A DNA stretch of 64,000 nucleotides from UBA11612 sp965228575 (GTDB taxonomy: Bacteria; Pseudomonadota; Alphaproteobacteria; Rhodospirillales; Rhodospirillaceae), in contig CBDDHW010000067.1 of assembly GCA_965228575.1 (NCBI GenBank), positions 124,001 through 188,000 of the forward strand. Direction: 5' to 3'. Both the position numbers and the translations under genes were made by a program. Below are positions 54,800-62,525 of this stretch, piece by piece. The stretch's first letter is position 1; the number at the start of each line of letters is the position of its first letter. A model generated the notes under the pieces. The model worked only from the letters and a program-made list of their open reading frames with translations. It searched no databases and had not been told where the DNA came from.

Positions 54800-55378
54800 A
54801 TGTCTCGCAAACGCGATTACAAAGCAGAGTACAGACGGCGGATAGAGCGCGGCCATAAGCGTGGCCTCAGTCGATCCCAGGCTAGAGGCCATCCAAAGGC
54901 CAACGAAAAAGCAGTTAAGACCGGAAGCAAGAAAGTTGATGCCGACCCGAGGCTCGAAAAAGCTGTCAAACGGCTTCGAGCTGGAGAAAGCCAAGCTGCG
55001 GCGGCCAAGGCCGAGGGCATTTCAGCGGACCGGCTGAGGCGGTTCACATACACAAACGAAATTGCCAAGCGAGTTGGCGGCAAGTGGATTATGACCGATG
55101 AGCGGCCTCGCCGTGTGCCGACGCTCACCAATGGCAATGTCAAAAACCTAACCGTTCCGAACTTCGCTGAGGCTAGCAAAGCCGGTGCGTTTTGGAATGC
55201 AGCCGGTCAGTTCGTTCGCACGAATGAAAAAGAACTTTTGCTGCCCTTTATGAATGACGGTGTGACCGACCTAAAGGGCCGTTTTCACCCCTTTGAGACG
55301 GATGGCAACGAACTCCATCGCATAGCAAATATGGACGTTCCGCCCTTCCACGAAATCTACGAAATCATCTCGGACTGA
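54800..55378 (+). CDS. Basic helix-turn-helix protein of the casposon
   Basis: The product is about 192 residues from ATG 54800. The N-terminus is strongly basic (MSRKRDYKAEYRRRIERGHK). A helix-turn-helix-like stretch follows (AVKRLRAGESQAAAAKAEGI, SADRLRRFT). I recognise no named family. It opens the plus-strand arm and is followed after 3 nt by the HNH gene, so it is operonic. It is divergent from the MerR-like gene across 109 nt, which must hold both promoters. Confidence 0.65.
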   Translation: MSRKRDYKAEYRRRIERGHKRGLSRSQARGHPKANEKAVKTGSKKVDADPRLEKAVKRLRAGESQAAAAKAEGISADRLRRFTYTNEIAKRVGGKWIMTDERPRRVPTLTNGNVKNLTVPNFAEASKAGAFWNAAGQFVRTNEKELLLPFMNDGVTDLKGRFHPFETDGNELHRIANMDVPPFHEIYEIISD

Positions 55379-55381
55379 GCC

Positions 55382-55768
55382 ATGGCCGTCCGATCATCCG
55401 ATTACAACGCGCGAAAGCAAAAAGCGCTGCAACGGTTCGGCACACGTAACCCGAGATGTGTCGTGTGCGGCGAAGAAGATTGGATAGTGCTTGAGTTGCA
55501 TCACGTTGCGGGCCGTAAGTTCAACGACGAAATGGTGATCCTTTGCGCCAACTGTCACCGCAAAGCGAGCGACCTGCAAAAAGACCACCCCCTAATTCAC
55601 GACGATCCACCGAATCCAGCGGAATGCCGAGGACGCCTTCTCCTCGGTTTAGCGGACCTAAACACGCTGCTGAGCGAGTGCCTCAATCGTGAAGGCCGCG
55701 ACCTTATTCAAGAAGGCCAAACCCATTTTGAGAAGGAGAAAGATAATGACACGTCCATCACCAACTGA
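55382..55768 (+). CDS. HNH endonuclease (casposon)
   Basis: The 128-residue product has a compact HNH core: CVVCGEEDWIVLELHHVAGRKF followed by MVILCANCHRKASDL. This gives two CxxC zinc pairs and the HH catalytic start with late Asn/His. HNH nucleases are one of the standard casposon genes. Its 3' end overlaps the polymerase start by 23 nt, so translation is coupled. Confidence 0.85.
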   Translation: MAVRSSDYNARKQKALQRFGTRNPRCVVCGEEDWIVLELHHVAGRKFNDEMVILCANCHRKASDLQKDHPLIHDDPPNPAECRGRLLLGLADLNTLLSECLNREGRDLIQEGQTHFEKEKDNDTSITN

Positions 55769-58604
55769 AATCGCGGTTCGCTGCTTAACGGAGAAACCCG
55801 GCTCAGAGCCCATGAGCGGTAAAAAGAAACGCTCGGGTCTGGATCAGCCGTCCGAATACGCTCTGATATTCGACTGCGAAACCACCATCGATGCAGCTCA
55901 GGCCTTAAGGGTTGGGTTCTTTCAAGTTTGTGAATCAGGAGCTTTGGTCCGCGAGGGTTTGTTTTTTGATGAGGATACGCTCACCGATGCCGATATCGCG
56001 ACAATCCTCGCTTTCGGTGAGACAAACTGTCTTGAAGTGTTGTCCGCCGACGAATTTCGAGCCGATGTCTTCTTGCAAATCGGATATCGCTGGCGAGGCA
56101 GCATCGTCGGCTTCAACCTGCCGTTTGATATCTCCCGCATTGCCATTGGCCACGGTGAAGCCCGAAAACATATGCGCGGCGGGTTCTCGTTTCCCCTCAC
56201 TCCCAATAAGTACGATCCCAAGGTGCGGGTGAAACATCTCAGCCGTAGAGCGGCTTTAATCGACTTTGCCAAACCCGCTATACAGACGACTGGTCGGAGT
56301 GGACGTAAGCGCGGAGAAAAGGTGCCGCACAACCGGGGCTATTTCTACGACATAAAAACACTCGCAGCTTCTCTTACAAGCCGAAGCTTCTCTCTGGGCA
56401 GTTTGTGTGAATTTCTAGGAACGCAAACGCAGAAGCGAAAGACAGAAGAGCACGGCGGGCCTATTACACCTGATTACCTCGACTATGCTCGTGCAGACGT
56501 TCAAGCCACATGGGAGTGTTATGAAGCCCTTACGGCTATGTACGTGAAGCATGGGCTGGATAAGCCCGCTCATCGCATTCTGAGTGAAGCCAGCGTTGGT
56601 AAGGCTTATCTCGATCAAATGGGCATAGAGCCTCTACTCGCCTGCCAGCCCGATATCGATAGATCCATCTTCGGAAAGACCATGTGTGGGTACTACGGCG
56701 GCAGAGCGGAAGTGCGCATTCGCCGTGAAGTCCGAGAAGTGATCTATGTGGATTTCAAGTCCATGTATCCGACCGTGAATAGTCTTATGGGGCTATGGGA
56801 TTTTGTCATCGCGGACGGCATGAGCTGGCATGACACCACAACGGAGACCCAAGAGTTTTTAAATCGGGTTACTGATTCAGATCTGCAAAAGCCGGATACG
56901 TGGCTAGGCCTTCGGACCATTGTCCGCATTAAGCCGGATGGAGATGTTCTGCCGGTACGTGCGAAGTATGACGGTAACGTCAATACTATTGGTCTCAACC
57001 ATCTCAGCAGTGATCACTCACTGTGGTACACGCTGGCCGACTGCGTAGCCTCCAAGCTGCTGACCGGTAAAACACCGACCATCATTGAAGCCATCACATT
57101 CAAGCCTGGACCATCTCAGAAGGGACTCAAACCCGTCGATTTGTTCGGTAATCCGGCTTACAGGGTCGATCCAATAAAGCATGATGTATTTAACCGGCTC
57201 ATCGATTTACGTGATGAGGCTAAATCCAGAAATGATCCCATCGAAAAAGCCATTAAAATTATTGCCAATGCGACCAGCTACGGCATTTTTATTGAGATAA
57301 TTCGCGATAATGCCGCAAAGCCGGAATTATTATTTGTTTACGGAATTAACGGTGATTTTCATGAATTAAATACCAGAGCAATAGAAGAGCCCGGTAAATA
57401 TTTTAATCCATTATTGGGTGTTTTAATTACCGGTGCTGCCCGTTTAATGCTGGCATTAGCGGAAATAATTACGATTAAAAATAATTTGGAATGGGTATTT
57501 TGCGATACAGATAGTTTAGCTATCGCAAAACCAAAGGAAATAAATCGCAATATATTTATTGAAAAGGCAAATGCGGTAATTGATTGGTTTATTCCGTTAA
57601 ATCCGTACAAAAAACCCGGTTCGATATTACAAATAGAAGATATTAATTTCGGGAATAGCGGAAAAAATATAAAGCCGCTTTATTGTTATGCGATATCTGC
57701 AAAAAGATATTGTCTCTTTAATAAAGATAACTCCGGAAAACCAATATTAAGAAAAGCCTCTGCTCATGGTTTAGGACATTTAATTGAGCCATATTCCGAT
57801 AAAGAGGCATTACCTGAATTACCAAAGCCACAATATTCCCTCCCAAAAATTGGGGTAAAGCGCTGGCAGCATGATTTATGGATAAAAATCATCGAGGCCG
57901 CGCTGGCCGGACATCCTGACCAGGTATCGTATGACTGGCACCCAGCATTACAAAAACCAGCCCTCAGCCGCTACAGCGCGACCAGTCCCGACCTCTTAGG
58001 CTGGATGAAACACTGGAACGAGGGAAAGCCTTACAGCCAGCAAATTCGGCCCTTTGGGTTTCTGGTGGCCCCGATGGCTAAGAAGGGTCTTCTGGCCGAA
58101 CCCTCGGAGGCAGAGCTGGTCGATCCGAGCAAACGCGGACGGCCAGCCAAGGCTGCCGATCCAAAGCCGATAGCGCCGTTCGAGACCGATCCAGCCAGGG
58201 CTGTGGCGCAAGCGTTCGACCGGGTGACCGGTGACCCAATCGACCCCAGGCAGCTTAAAACCTACGCAGAAGCTTTGTTTAACTATCACCTCAGCTCGGA
58301 GGACAAGTTCGAGAATGGTGAGTTTCTGGACCGAGGAAAGACAGCGCGGAGACATATCCGCGCCGAGAGTGTTAGGCTAATCGGCAAGGAAGCAAACAAA
58401 GTGGGGGAAAGCGGGGAAGCGGACCCGCTGGAATGCAATGCCGTCGCAAGCTTTCAGACAACTCGACGATTTCATCCGAAACAAAATGCGGATGTCGCAC
58501 ATCTACCAGCCGGTGATGCTGCTGGAATTGCTGCGACGAAAGGGAAACGCAACCCGCCGCGACATAGCAAAAGCCCTTCTAAGTCACGACGAATCGCAAG
58601 TTGA
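55746..58604 (+). CDS. polB: Family B DNA polymerase (casposon)
   Basis: This enzyme would replicate the element. The product is 952 residues from ATG 55746, preceded by AAGGAGAAAGATA. The proofreading domain has Exo I FDCETT (about 42-47), Exo II GFNLPFDISR and Exo III YARADVQATWECY. The polymerase palm has motif A VDFKSMYPTV (near 334), motif B KIIANATSYG (near 502) and motif C VFCDTDSLAI (near 584). All catalytic Asp residues are present. Bases 57230-57890 (motifs B-C) are much more AT-rich than the rest of the gene, suggesting a replaced segment. The C-terminal 55 residues overlap the next gene in another frame and may not be native. Confidence 0.95.
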   Translation: MTRPSPTEIAVRCLTEKPGSEPMSGKKKRSGLDQPSEYALIFDCETTIDAAQALRVGFFQVCESGALVREGLFFDEDTLTDADIATILAFGETNCLEVLSADEFRADVFLQIGYRWRGSIVGFNLPFDISRIAIGHGEARKHMRGGFSFPLTPNKYDPKVRVKHLSRRAALIDFAKPAIQTTGRSGRKRGEKVPHNRGYFYDIKTLAASLTSRSFSLGSLCEFLGTQTQKRKTEEHGGPITPDYLDYARADVQATWECYEALTAMYVKHGLDKPAHRILSEASVGKAYLDQMGIEPLLACQPDIDRSIFGKTMCGYYGGRAEVRIRREVREVIYVDFKSMYPTVNSLMGLWDFVIADGMSWHDTTTETQEFLNRVTDSDLQKPDTWLGLRTIVRIKPDGDVLPVRAKYDGNVNTIGLNHLSSDHSLWYTLADCVASKLLTGKTPTIIEAITFKPGPSQKGLKPVDLFGNPAYRVDPIKHDVFNRLIDLRDEAKSRNDPIEKAIKIIANATSYGIFIEIIRDNAAKPELLFVYGINGDFHELNTRAIEEPGKYFNPLLGVLITGAARLMLALAEIITIKNNLEWVFCDTDSLAIAKPKEINRNIFIEKANAVIDWFIPLNPYKKPGSILQIEDINFGNSGKNIKPLYCYAISAKRYCLFNKDNSGKPILRKASAHGLGHLIEPYSDKEALPELPKPQYSLPKIGVKRWQHDLWIKIIEAALAGHPDQVSYDWHPALQKPALSRYSATSPDLLGWMKHWNEGKPYSQQIRPFGFLVAPMAKKGLLAEPSEAELVDPSKRGRPAKAADPKPIAPFETDPARAVAQAFDRVTGDPIDPRQLKTYAEALFNYHLSSEDKFENGEFLDRGKTARRHIRAESVRLIGKEANKVGESGEADPLECNAVASFQTTRRFHPKQNADVAHLPAGDAAGIAATKGKRNPPRHSKSPSKSRRIAS

Positions 58605-59430
58605 ATACTATGAGCAAATCACCGCCAACATGGTGGGCCGTGTTCTTACCAAGAACAGAGGGATTACTGAGCGGGATGGCAATGACTATAGCCTGAAGGA
58701 TTTCGAGCGGCTTTCTAACGATGAAGTCAAAGCCCTAAAAGCACTGTGTAACGAAAAAATCGATGCATACATCGAGAAGCGCGGCAAACGTATTTGGCAG
58801 CACCGCACTAAAAGCGCTGGATATATCTCGGGCACACTTCGCTACGAGGTATTTAAAAGGGCAAAATTTCGATGCGAACTGTGCGGTGTGATGGATAGGG
58901 ATAAAGCTCTAGAGGTCGATCATATCATCCCACGCAATAAAGGTGGATCAGACGATATTAGCAATCTGCAGGCCCTCTGTTATTCCTGCAACGCCATGAA
59001 GCGTGATCGTGATGATACGGATTTTCGCGGAATAGCTGACAGCTATAGCCACCGCGAAAAAGGATGCGTGTTTTGCGATATTCCACAAACAAAAGTCATC
59101 GCAGAAAACGAACTGTGCGTAGCCATCAAAGACGGCTACCCCGTGACGGAAGGTCACATGTTGATAATACCCAAGCGCCATGTATCGGATTATTTCGATC
59201 TATATCAGCCGGAAAGAAATGCGATTGAAGCGCTGCTGCATGAGCAACGGCAGCAGCTTTGCCAAAGCGACGCCAGTGTCAGTGGATTTAATGTAGGCGC
59301 AAATTCAGGTGAAGATGCCGGGCAGACGGTGCTTCATTGCCACGTGCATTTAATCCCGAGGCGGTCGGGAGATGTCGAAAACCCTAGGGGTGGGGTTCGA
59401 GGGGTTATTGCTAAAAAACAGCAATACTGA
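58438..59430 (+). CDS. HNH nuclease-HIT domain fusion protein
   Basis: The product is 330 residues. An N-terminal domain of about 130 residues (MRMSHIYQPVMLLELLRRKG, DESQVEYYEQ) leads to an HNH core (CELCG at 146-150, EVDHIIPRNKGG at 159-170, CYSCN at 181-185). A complete HIT domain follows (CVFCDIP, YPVTEGHMLIIPKRH, GQTVLHCHVHLIP with the His triad at 300-304). HIT enzymes hydrolyse nucleotide conjugates such as AppN or adenylylated DNA; joining this to an HNH nuclease suggests cleavage plus end processing. The start overlaps the polymerase gene by 167 nt; ATG 58486 also overlaps. Confidence 0.85.
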   Translation: MPSQAFRQLDDFIRNKMRMSHIYQPVMLLELLRRKGNATRRDIAKALLSHDESQVEYYEQITANMVGRVLTKNRGITERDGNDYSLKDFERLSNDEVKALKALCNEKIDAYIEKRGKRIWQHRTKSAGYISGTLRYEVFKRAKFRCELCGVMDRDKALEVDHIIPRNKGGSDDISNLQALCYSCNAMKRDRDDTDFRGIADSYSHREKGCVFCDIPQTKVIAENELCVAIKDGYPVTEGHMLIIPKRHVSDYFDLYQPERNAIEALLHEQRQQLCQSDASVSGFNVGANSGEDAGQTVLHCHVHLIPRRSGDVENPRGGVRGVIAKKQQY

Positions 59431-59549
59431 TGAAACAGAAAAATGGATGGTTTCGCGAGTGCGTAGTGCTCTAAGGCGGCATAATGAGCGCATCGACAAA
59501 ATAGCTATGTGCAAGAGAGAATAGTGGTAGCGCCCTCTAGGAGTACAGG

Positions 59550-59801
59550 ATGACGAAAATAAACTGTTCGGAATGTGGAAAAGACTTTTCGTCTGAGGTT
59601 GCCTCATGTCCATATTGTGGAGAGCCTCACAACAACATCACTAGACCGGTTGGGATGCTATTGGGGCTGGGCATCTTCCTATCACCGGTTATTTTCGCTT
59701 GGTTCACACTTCAATCAGGGCGGAGCCTTCGGTCTCGGGTTATTGCGTTCTCTTGGTTGCTCGCAATATTGGTATTAGTGCTTGGGACTCAATTAGAATG
59801 A
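59550..59801 (+). CDS. Zinc-ribbon membrane protein (casposon cargo)
   Basis: The 83-residue product follows TAGGAGTACAGG. Residues 1-27 contain CSECGKDFSSEVASCPYCG, a four-cysteine zinc ribbon. Two hydrophobic helices follow (VGMLLGLGIFLSPVIFAWF and VIAFSWLLAILVLVLG). Small zinc-ribbon membrane proteins are common and of unknown function. It lies between the HNH-HIT gene and the lipoprotein gene, all on plus. Confidence 0.75.
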   Translation: MTKINCSECGKDFSSEVASCPYCGEPHNNITRPVGMLLGLGIFLSPVIFAWFTLQSGRSLRSRVIAFSWLLAILVLVLGTQLE

Positions 59802-59918
59802 GGGCTCAGCACTTCTCACCTACCTCCTGTTTAAAATGCCTACACCCTCTGGACGAGTTCGGTCAGTTATGCAATCATCAAGACATTCTTGGAAATTCCT
59901 GGGGTGGGGGAAGTAATA

Positions 59919-60266
59919 ATGCGCGTCGCCGCGACCGTTTTTTTGGCATCCGTTTTTGTTTCTGGTTGTGTCTCGAACAACTCGATCCAACCTATTCAGG
60001 TTGGGGACACTGAAAAGTCATGCGAAGTTCTGACACTTGAACTAAATCAACTTGGTGTACAATTTGAAGAGGCCAAAGATGATTCTGGGTTCACCGGCAA
60101 AAACGTTGGTATGGCCCTACTTTTCTGGCCGGGCATTTTTGTAAACGAAAGCCGCGCATCAAGAAATCAATCTTCCGTTCAGCAACGAATTCAATATTTG
60201 ACGGGTTTGTACAATCAAAAATGCGTCGGCAATCGTAGAGATGCAGCTGCTGATGCAGAAAGTTGA
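59919..60266 (+). CDS. Small lipoprotein (casposon cargo)
   Basis: The product is 115 residues from ATG 59919, after GGGGGAAGTA. The lipobox is VSGC (Cys near 17) and the mature part is polar and helical (KSCEVLTLELNQLGVQFEEA ... SVQQRIQYLTGLYNQKC). No homologue is recognised. It is the last gene of the plus arm, before an internal terminator and the right end. Confidence 0.7.
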   Translation: MRVAATVFLASVFVSGCVSNNSIQPIQVGDTEKSCEVLTLELNQLGVQFEEAKDDSGFTGKNVGMALLFWPGIFVNESRASRNQSSVQQRIQYLTGLYNQKCVGNRRDAAADAES

Positions 60267-60356
60267 TACCTACTAATTCTTTATTGAGTTGTTCCTCCAA
60301 AAAATTGCTGAAGAAACCGCTCAGTTTTTCATTCGATTGCCTATCTAATAAAAAAG

Positions 60357-60382
60357 CCCCATCGATTTGATGGGGTTTTTTT
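60357..60382 (+). terminator. Intrinsic terminator near the right end of the element
   Basis: CCCCATC and GATGGGG pair around GATTT and are followed by seven T. It ends the plus-strand arm before the right terminal repeat. Confidence 0.93.
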
Positions 60383-60407
60383 GTGGTTGCTCGACCAATA
60401 TTTATTG

Positions 60408-60422
60408 GTGGAGATAACTATA
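60408..60422. repeat. Right terminal inverted repeat of the element
   Basis: GTGGAGATAACTATA is the exact reverse complement of 50573-50587. A short palindrome CCAATA-TT-TATTGG lies just inside it at 60395-60408. Confidence 0.93.
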
Positions 60423-60447
60423 CCCCCGCACTGAATGGGTGCGGGGG
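60423..60447. repeat. Right 25-bp target-site duplication (terminator hairpin)
   Basis: This is identical to 50548-50572 in the same orientation and is followed by TTT. It is the ancestral other side of the insertion site and still serves as a hairpin downstream of ftsZ, though the original U-tract for that direction (AAAA plus strand) is now at the left end. Confidence 0.95.
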
Positions 60448-60541
60448 TTTAATAGAGGTCGGCGGCAAAAGAGGCGGCGTTACACGTTCACACCATTTAA
60501 AACTACGTGTAACACCGCTCCCCCTTTTGGCTCTTGAGGCG

Positions 60542-62392
60542 TTAGTTGGCTTGCCGGCGAAGGAATGCCGGAATTTCCAACTCCTCCTCGTTATGATCTC
60601 CGCCGATGCGGTCTTTGGCATTGACGGAAATGTTCATGGTTCCCGGCTTGTCCACCTTGGCTTGTGGTTCGGGTGCGCGGGTCTCGGAGACCTCCTCAGT
60701 TTTTGGCTTCGAGGTGAGACTGCGGTAGCGGCTGAACAAGCTGACCCGACCACCATCCTGTTTTGCTTCCGCGGCTGGTTGCGTTGCAGGCGATGCTGCA
60801 GGTGTCGTCTCTGTGGGTTCAGGTTTGACTTCCGCCATCGCCGGTTTCTCCGGCGCGGCCGGCTGAGTTAGCGGCAGGGTCGGTGCGCTCTCCTCAGATA
60901 CGGGAGCTGGACGCGGCACCATAGGTGCGGCTGCGGGCTGTGGTTGCTCCGCCCGCGGTTCTACGGGCGCTTTTGGAACAAACACTTCCCGTTGGCGTTC
61001 CGCCAAGGTTGGTCCCGACGGTGCAATGCGCGAAGCCACGGGCGGTGAGGCTTTCGCAATTGCTTCCGCGACCGCCGCCGTCTGTGCCTGAGGTGCGGGA
61101 ACCGGTTTAGCTTCGGCGGGCTGTTCTGGCTCACCGAGTTCAGCCACCGCGTCCTTTGCATTGGCTTCGGCTTGTTTGGCTGCCGCTGTCATTTCCGCAA
61201 GGGCTTTTTCTTCGGCCTCAAGCTGCGTTGTTCCCGTTGCAGGAGCCAGGGTCGGCCCTCCGAAACCAAACTGACCGAGAGTGGGTTGAGGCGCTTGCAC
61301 TGGACGGGTGGGAGCCATGGGCGCACGTGCGGCAGTAGATGTGTCCGCGTCGGGTAGACGCCGTCCCACCATACGCGGTTCCGCGCGCATAGGCATAGGC
61401 CGTGGCTGCGCACCGGCTTCGGACTCAATTCCGGTTGCCACAACGGAGACGCGAATACGTCCTTCCATTTGCTCATCGAAGCAGGATCCGAAGATGATAT
61501 GTGCTTCGGTTTCCACTTCATCGCGGATGCGGTTCGCAGCTTCATCAACCTCAAACAACGTGATGTCCGCGCCGCCGGTGATGTTGATGAGAACACCTTT
61601 CGCGCCGCGCATGGAGGTTTCTTCCAAGAGCGGGTTAGCGATAGCAGCTTCTGCGGCATCGAGAGCGCGGCGTTCTCCTTCCGCTTCCCCGGTACCCATC
61701 ATGGCGCGACCCATTTCTTTCATCACCGTGCGCACATCGGCGAAGTCCAAGTTGATCATGCCCGGCATCATCATGAGGTCGGTGACACTACGCACGCCGC
61801 CGTGCAGAACATCGTCTGCCATCTTGAAAGCGTCGGCAAAGGTCGTTTTCTCATTCGCCACCCGAAATAAATTCTGGTTCGGAATAACGATGAGGGTATC
61901 GACACATTGAGCGAGTTCCTCGATACCAGCCTCGGCGAGACGCATGCGATGCACGCCCTCGAACTGGAACGGTTTGGTGACAACGCCCACGGTAAGAACA
62001 CCAAGGTTGCTTGCTGCCTTCGCGATAACCGGAGCGGCCCCGGTACCGGTGCCACCACCCATGCCGGCGGTGATGAAGGCCATATGCGAGCCTTCCAGTT
62101 CACCGGCAATGAGTTCCACCGCTTCTTCGGCGGCGTGACGGCCAATGTCCGGACGTGCGCCGGAGCCTAACCCCTGTGTGGTGTCACGGCCCAGTTGAAT
62201 GCGCCGATCCGTGCGCGATGAGGCGAGGGCTTGCGCGTCGGTATTAGCAACAACAAAGTCGACACCCTCCATGGCGCTTTGGATCATGTTGTTGACGGCG
62301 TTTCCGCCAGCGCCGCCGACGCCGACGACAGTGATGCGCGGCTTTAGCTGCGCGTCAATGGTAGTCTTAGGTACGGTAATGTTGATGGTCAT
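60542..62392 (-). CDS. ftsZ: Cell division protein FtsZ
   Basis: FtsZ is the tubulin-like GTPase that forms the division ring. The product is 616 residues; the core has GVGGAGGNAVNNMI and the tubulin signature GGGTGTGAAP, then TLIVIPNQNLF and the T7 loop NLDFADVRTVM. The C-terminal linker (about 230 residues, Pro/Ala/Glu-rich) is very long, as in many alphaproteobacteria. It ends with the conserved tail LEIPAFLRRQAN that binds FtsA. It is downstream of ftsA; lpxC, normally adjacent on the other side, is about 25 kb away. Confidence 0.97.
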   Translation of the reverse strand: MTINITVPKTTIDAQLKPRITVVGVGGAGGNAVNNMIQSAMEGVDFVVANTDAQALASSRTDRRIQLGRDTTQGLGSGARPDIGRHAAEEAVELIAGELEGSHMAFITAGMGGGTGTGAAPVIAKAASNLGVLTVGVVTKPFQFEGVHRMRLAEAGIEELAQCVDTLIVIPNQNLFRVANEKTTFADAFKMADDVLHGGVRSVTDLMMMPGMINLDFADVRTVMKEMGRAMMGTGEAEGERRALDAAEAAIANPLLEETSMRGAKGVLINITGGADITLFEVDEAANRIRDEVETEAHIIFGSCFDEQMEGRIRVSVVATGIESEAGAQPRPMPMRAEPRMVGRRLPDADTSTAARAPMAPTRPVQAPQPTLGQFGFGGPTLAPATGTTQLEAEEKALAEMTAAAKQAEANAKDAVAELGEPEQPAEAKPVPAPQAQTAAVAEAIAKASPPVASRIAPSGPTLAERQREVFVPKAPVEPRAEQPQPAAAPMVPRPAPVSEESAPTLPLTQPAAPEKPAMAEVKPEPTETTPAASPATQPAAEAKQDGGRVSLFSRYRSLTSKPKTEEVSETRAPEPQAKVDKPGTMNISVNAKDRIGGDHNEEELEIPAFLRRQAN

Positions 62393-62525
62393 TTGCAGTC
62401 TCCAAATATTTCTAAGCTCGTTGCAACGATTGAGTTTTTGATCACTCTTTTTGTTTTCGGGTTTCGTAGGGCGGGTGGACCGGTCGATCGCCCCACGCCA
62501 CGTATCGTTGGTCTGCTCTCCATCA

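Larger units (their letters stand above)
50573..60422. mobile_element. Casposon-like self-synthesising transposon (9.85 kb)
   Basis: The element is bounded by 15-bp perfect terminal inverted repeats inside a 25-bp direct repeat. It encodes Cas1 (casposase), family B DNA polymerase, HNH nuclease, an HNH-HIT fusion and helix-turn-helix proteins, the gene set that defines casposons, plus a KAP NTPase and small membrane/lipoprotein genes. There are no cas2, cas effector or CRISPR repeats. Genes run outwards in two arms from about 54.7 kb: KAP, cas1 and the HTH gene on minus; HTH, HNH, PolB, HNH-HIT, zinc-ribbon and lipoprotein genes on plus. Mosaic base composition inside PolB suggests recombination. 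Confidence 0.93.

Noticed and set aside
50573..60422. CRISPR-Cas locus around cas1
   Set aside because: No cas2, no effector genes and no repeat-spacer array; the terminal repeats show it is a transposon.
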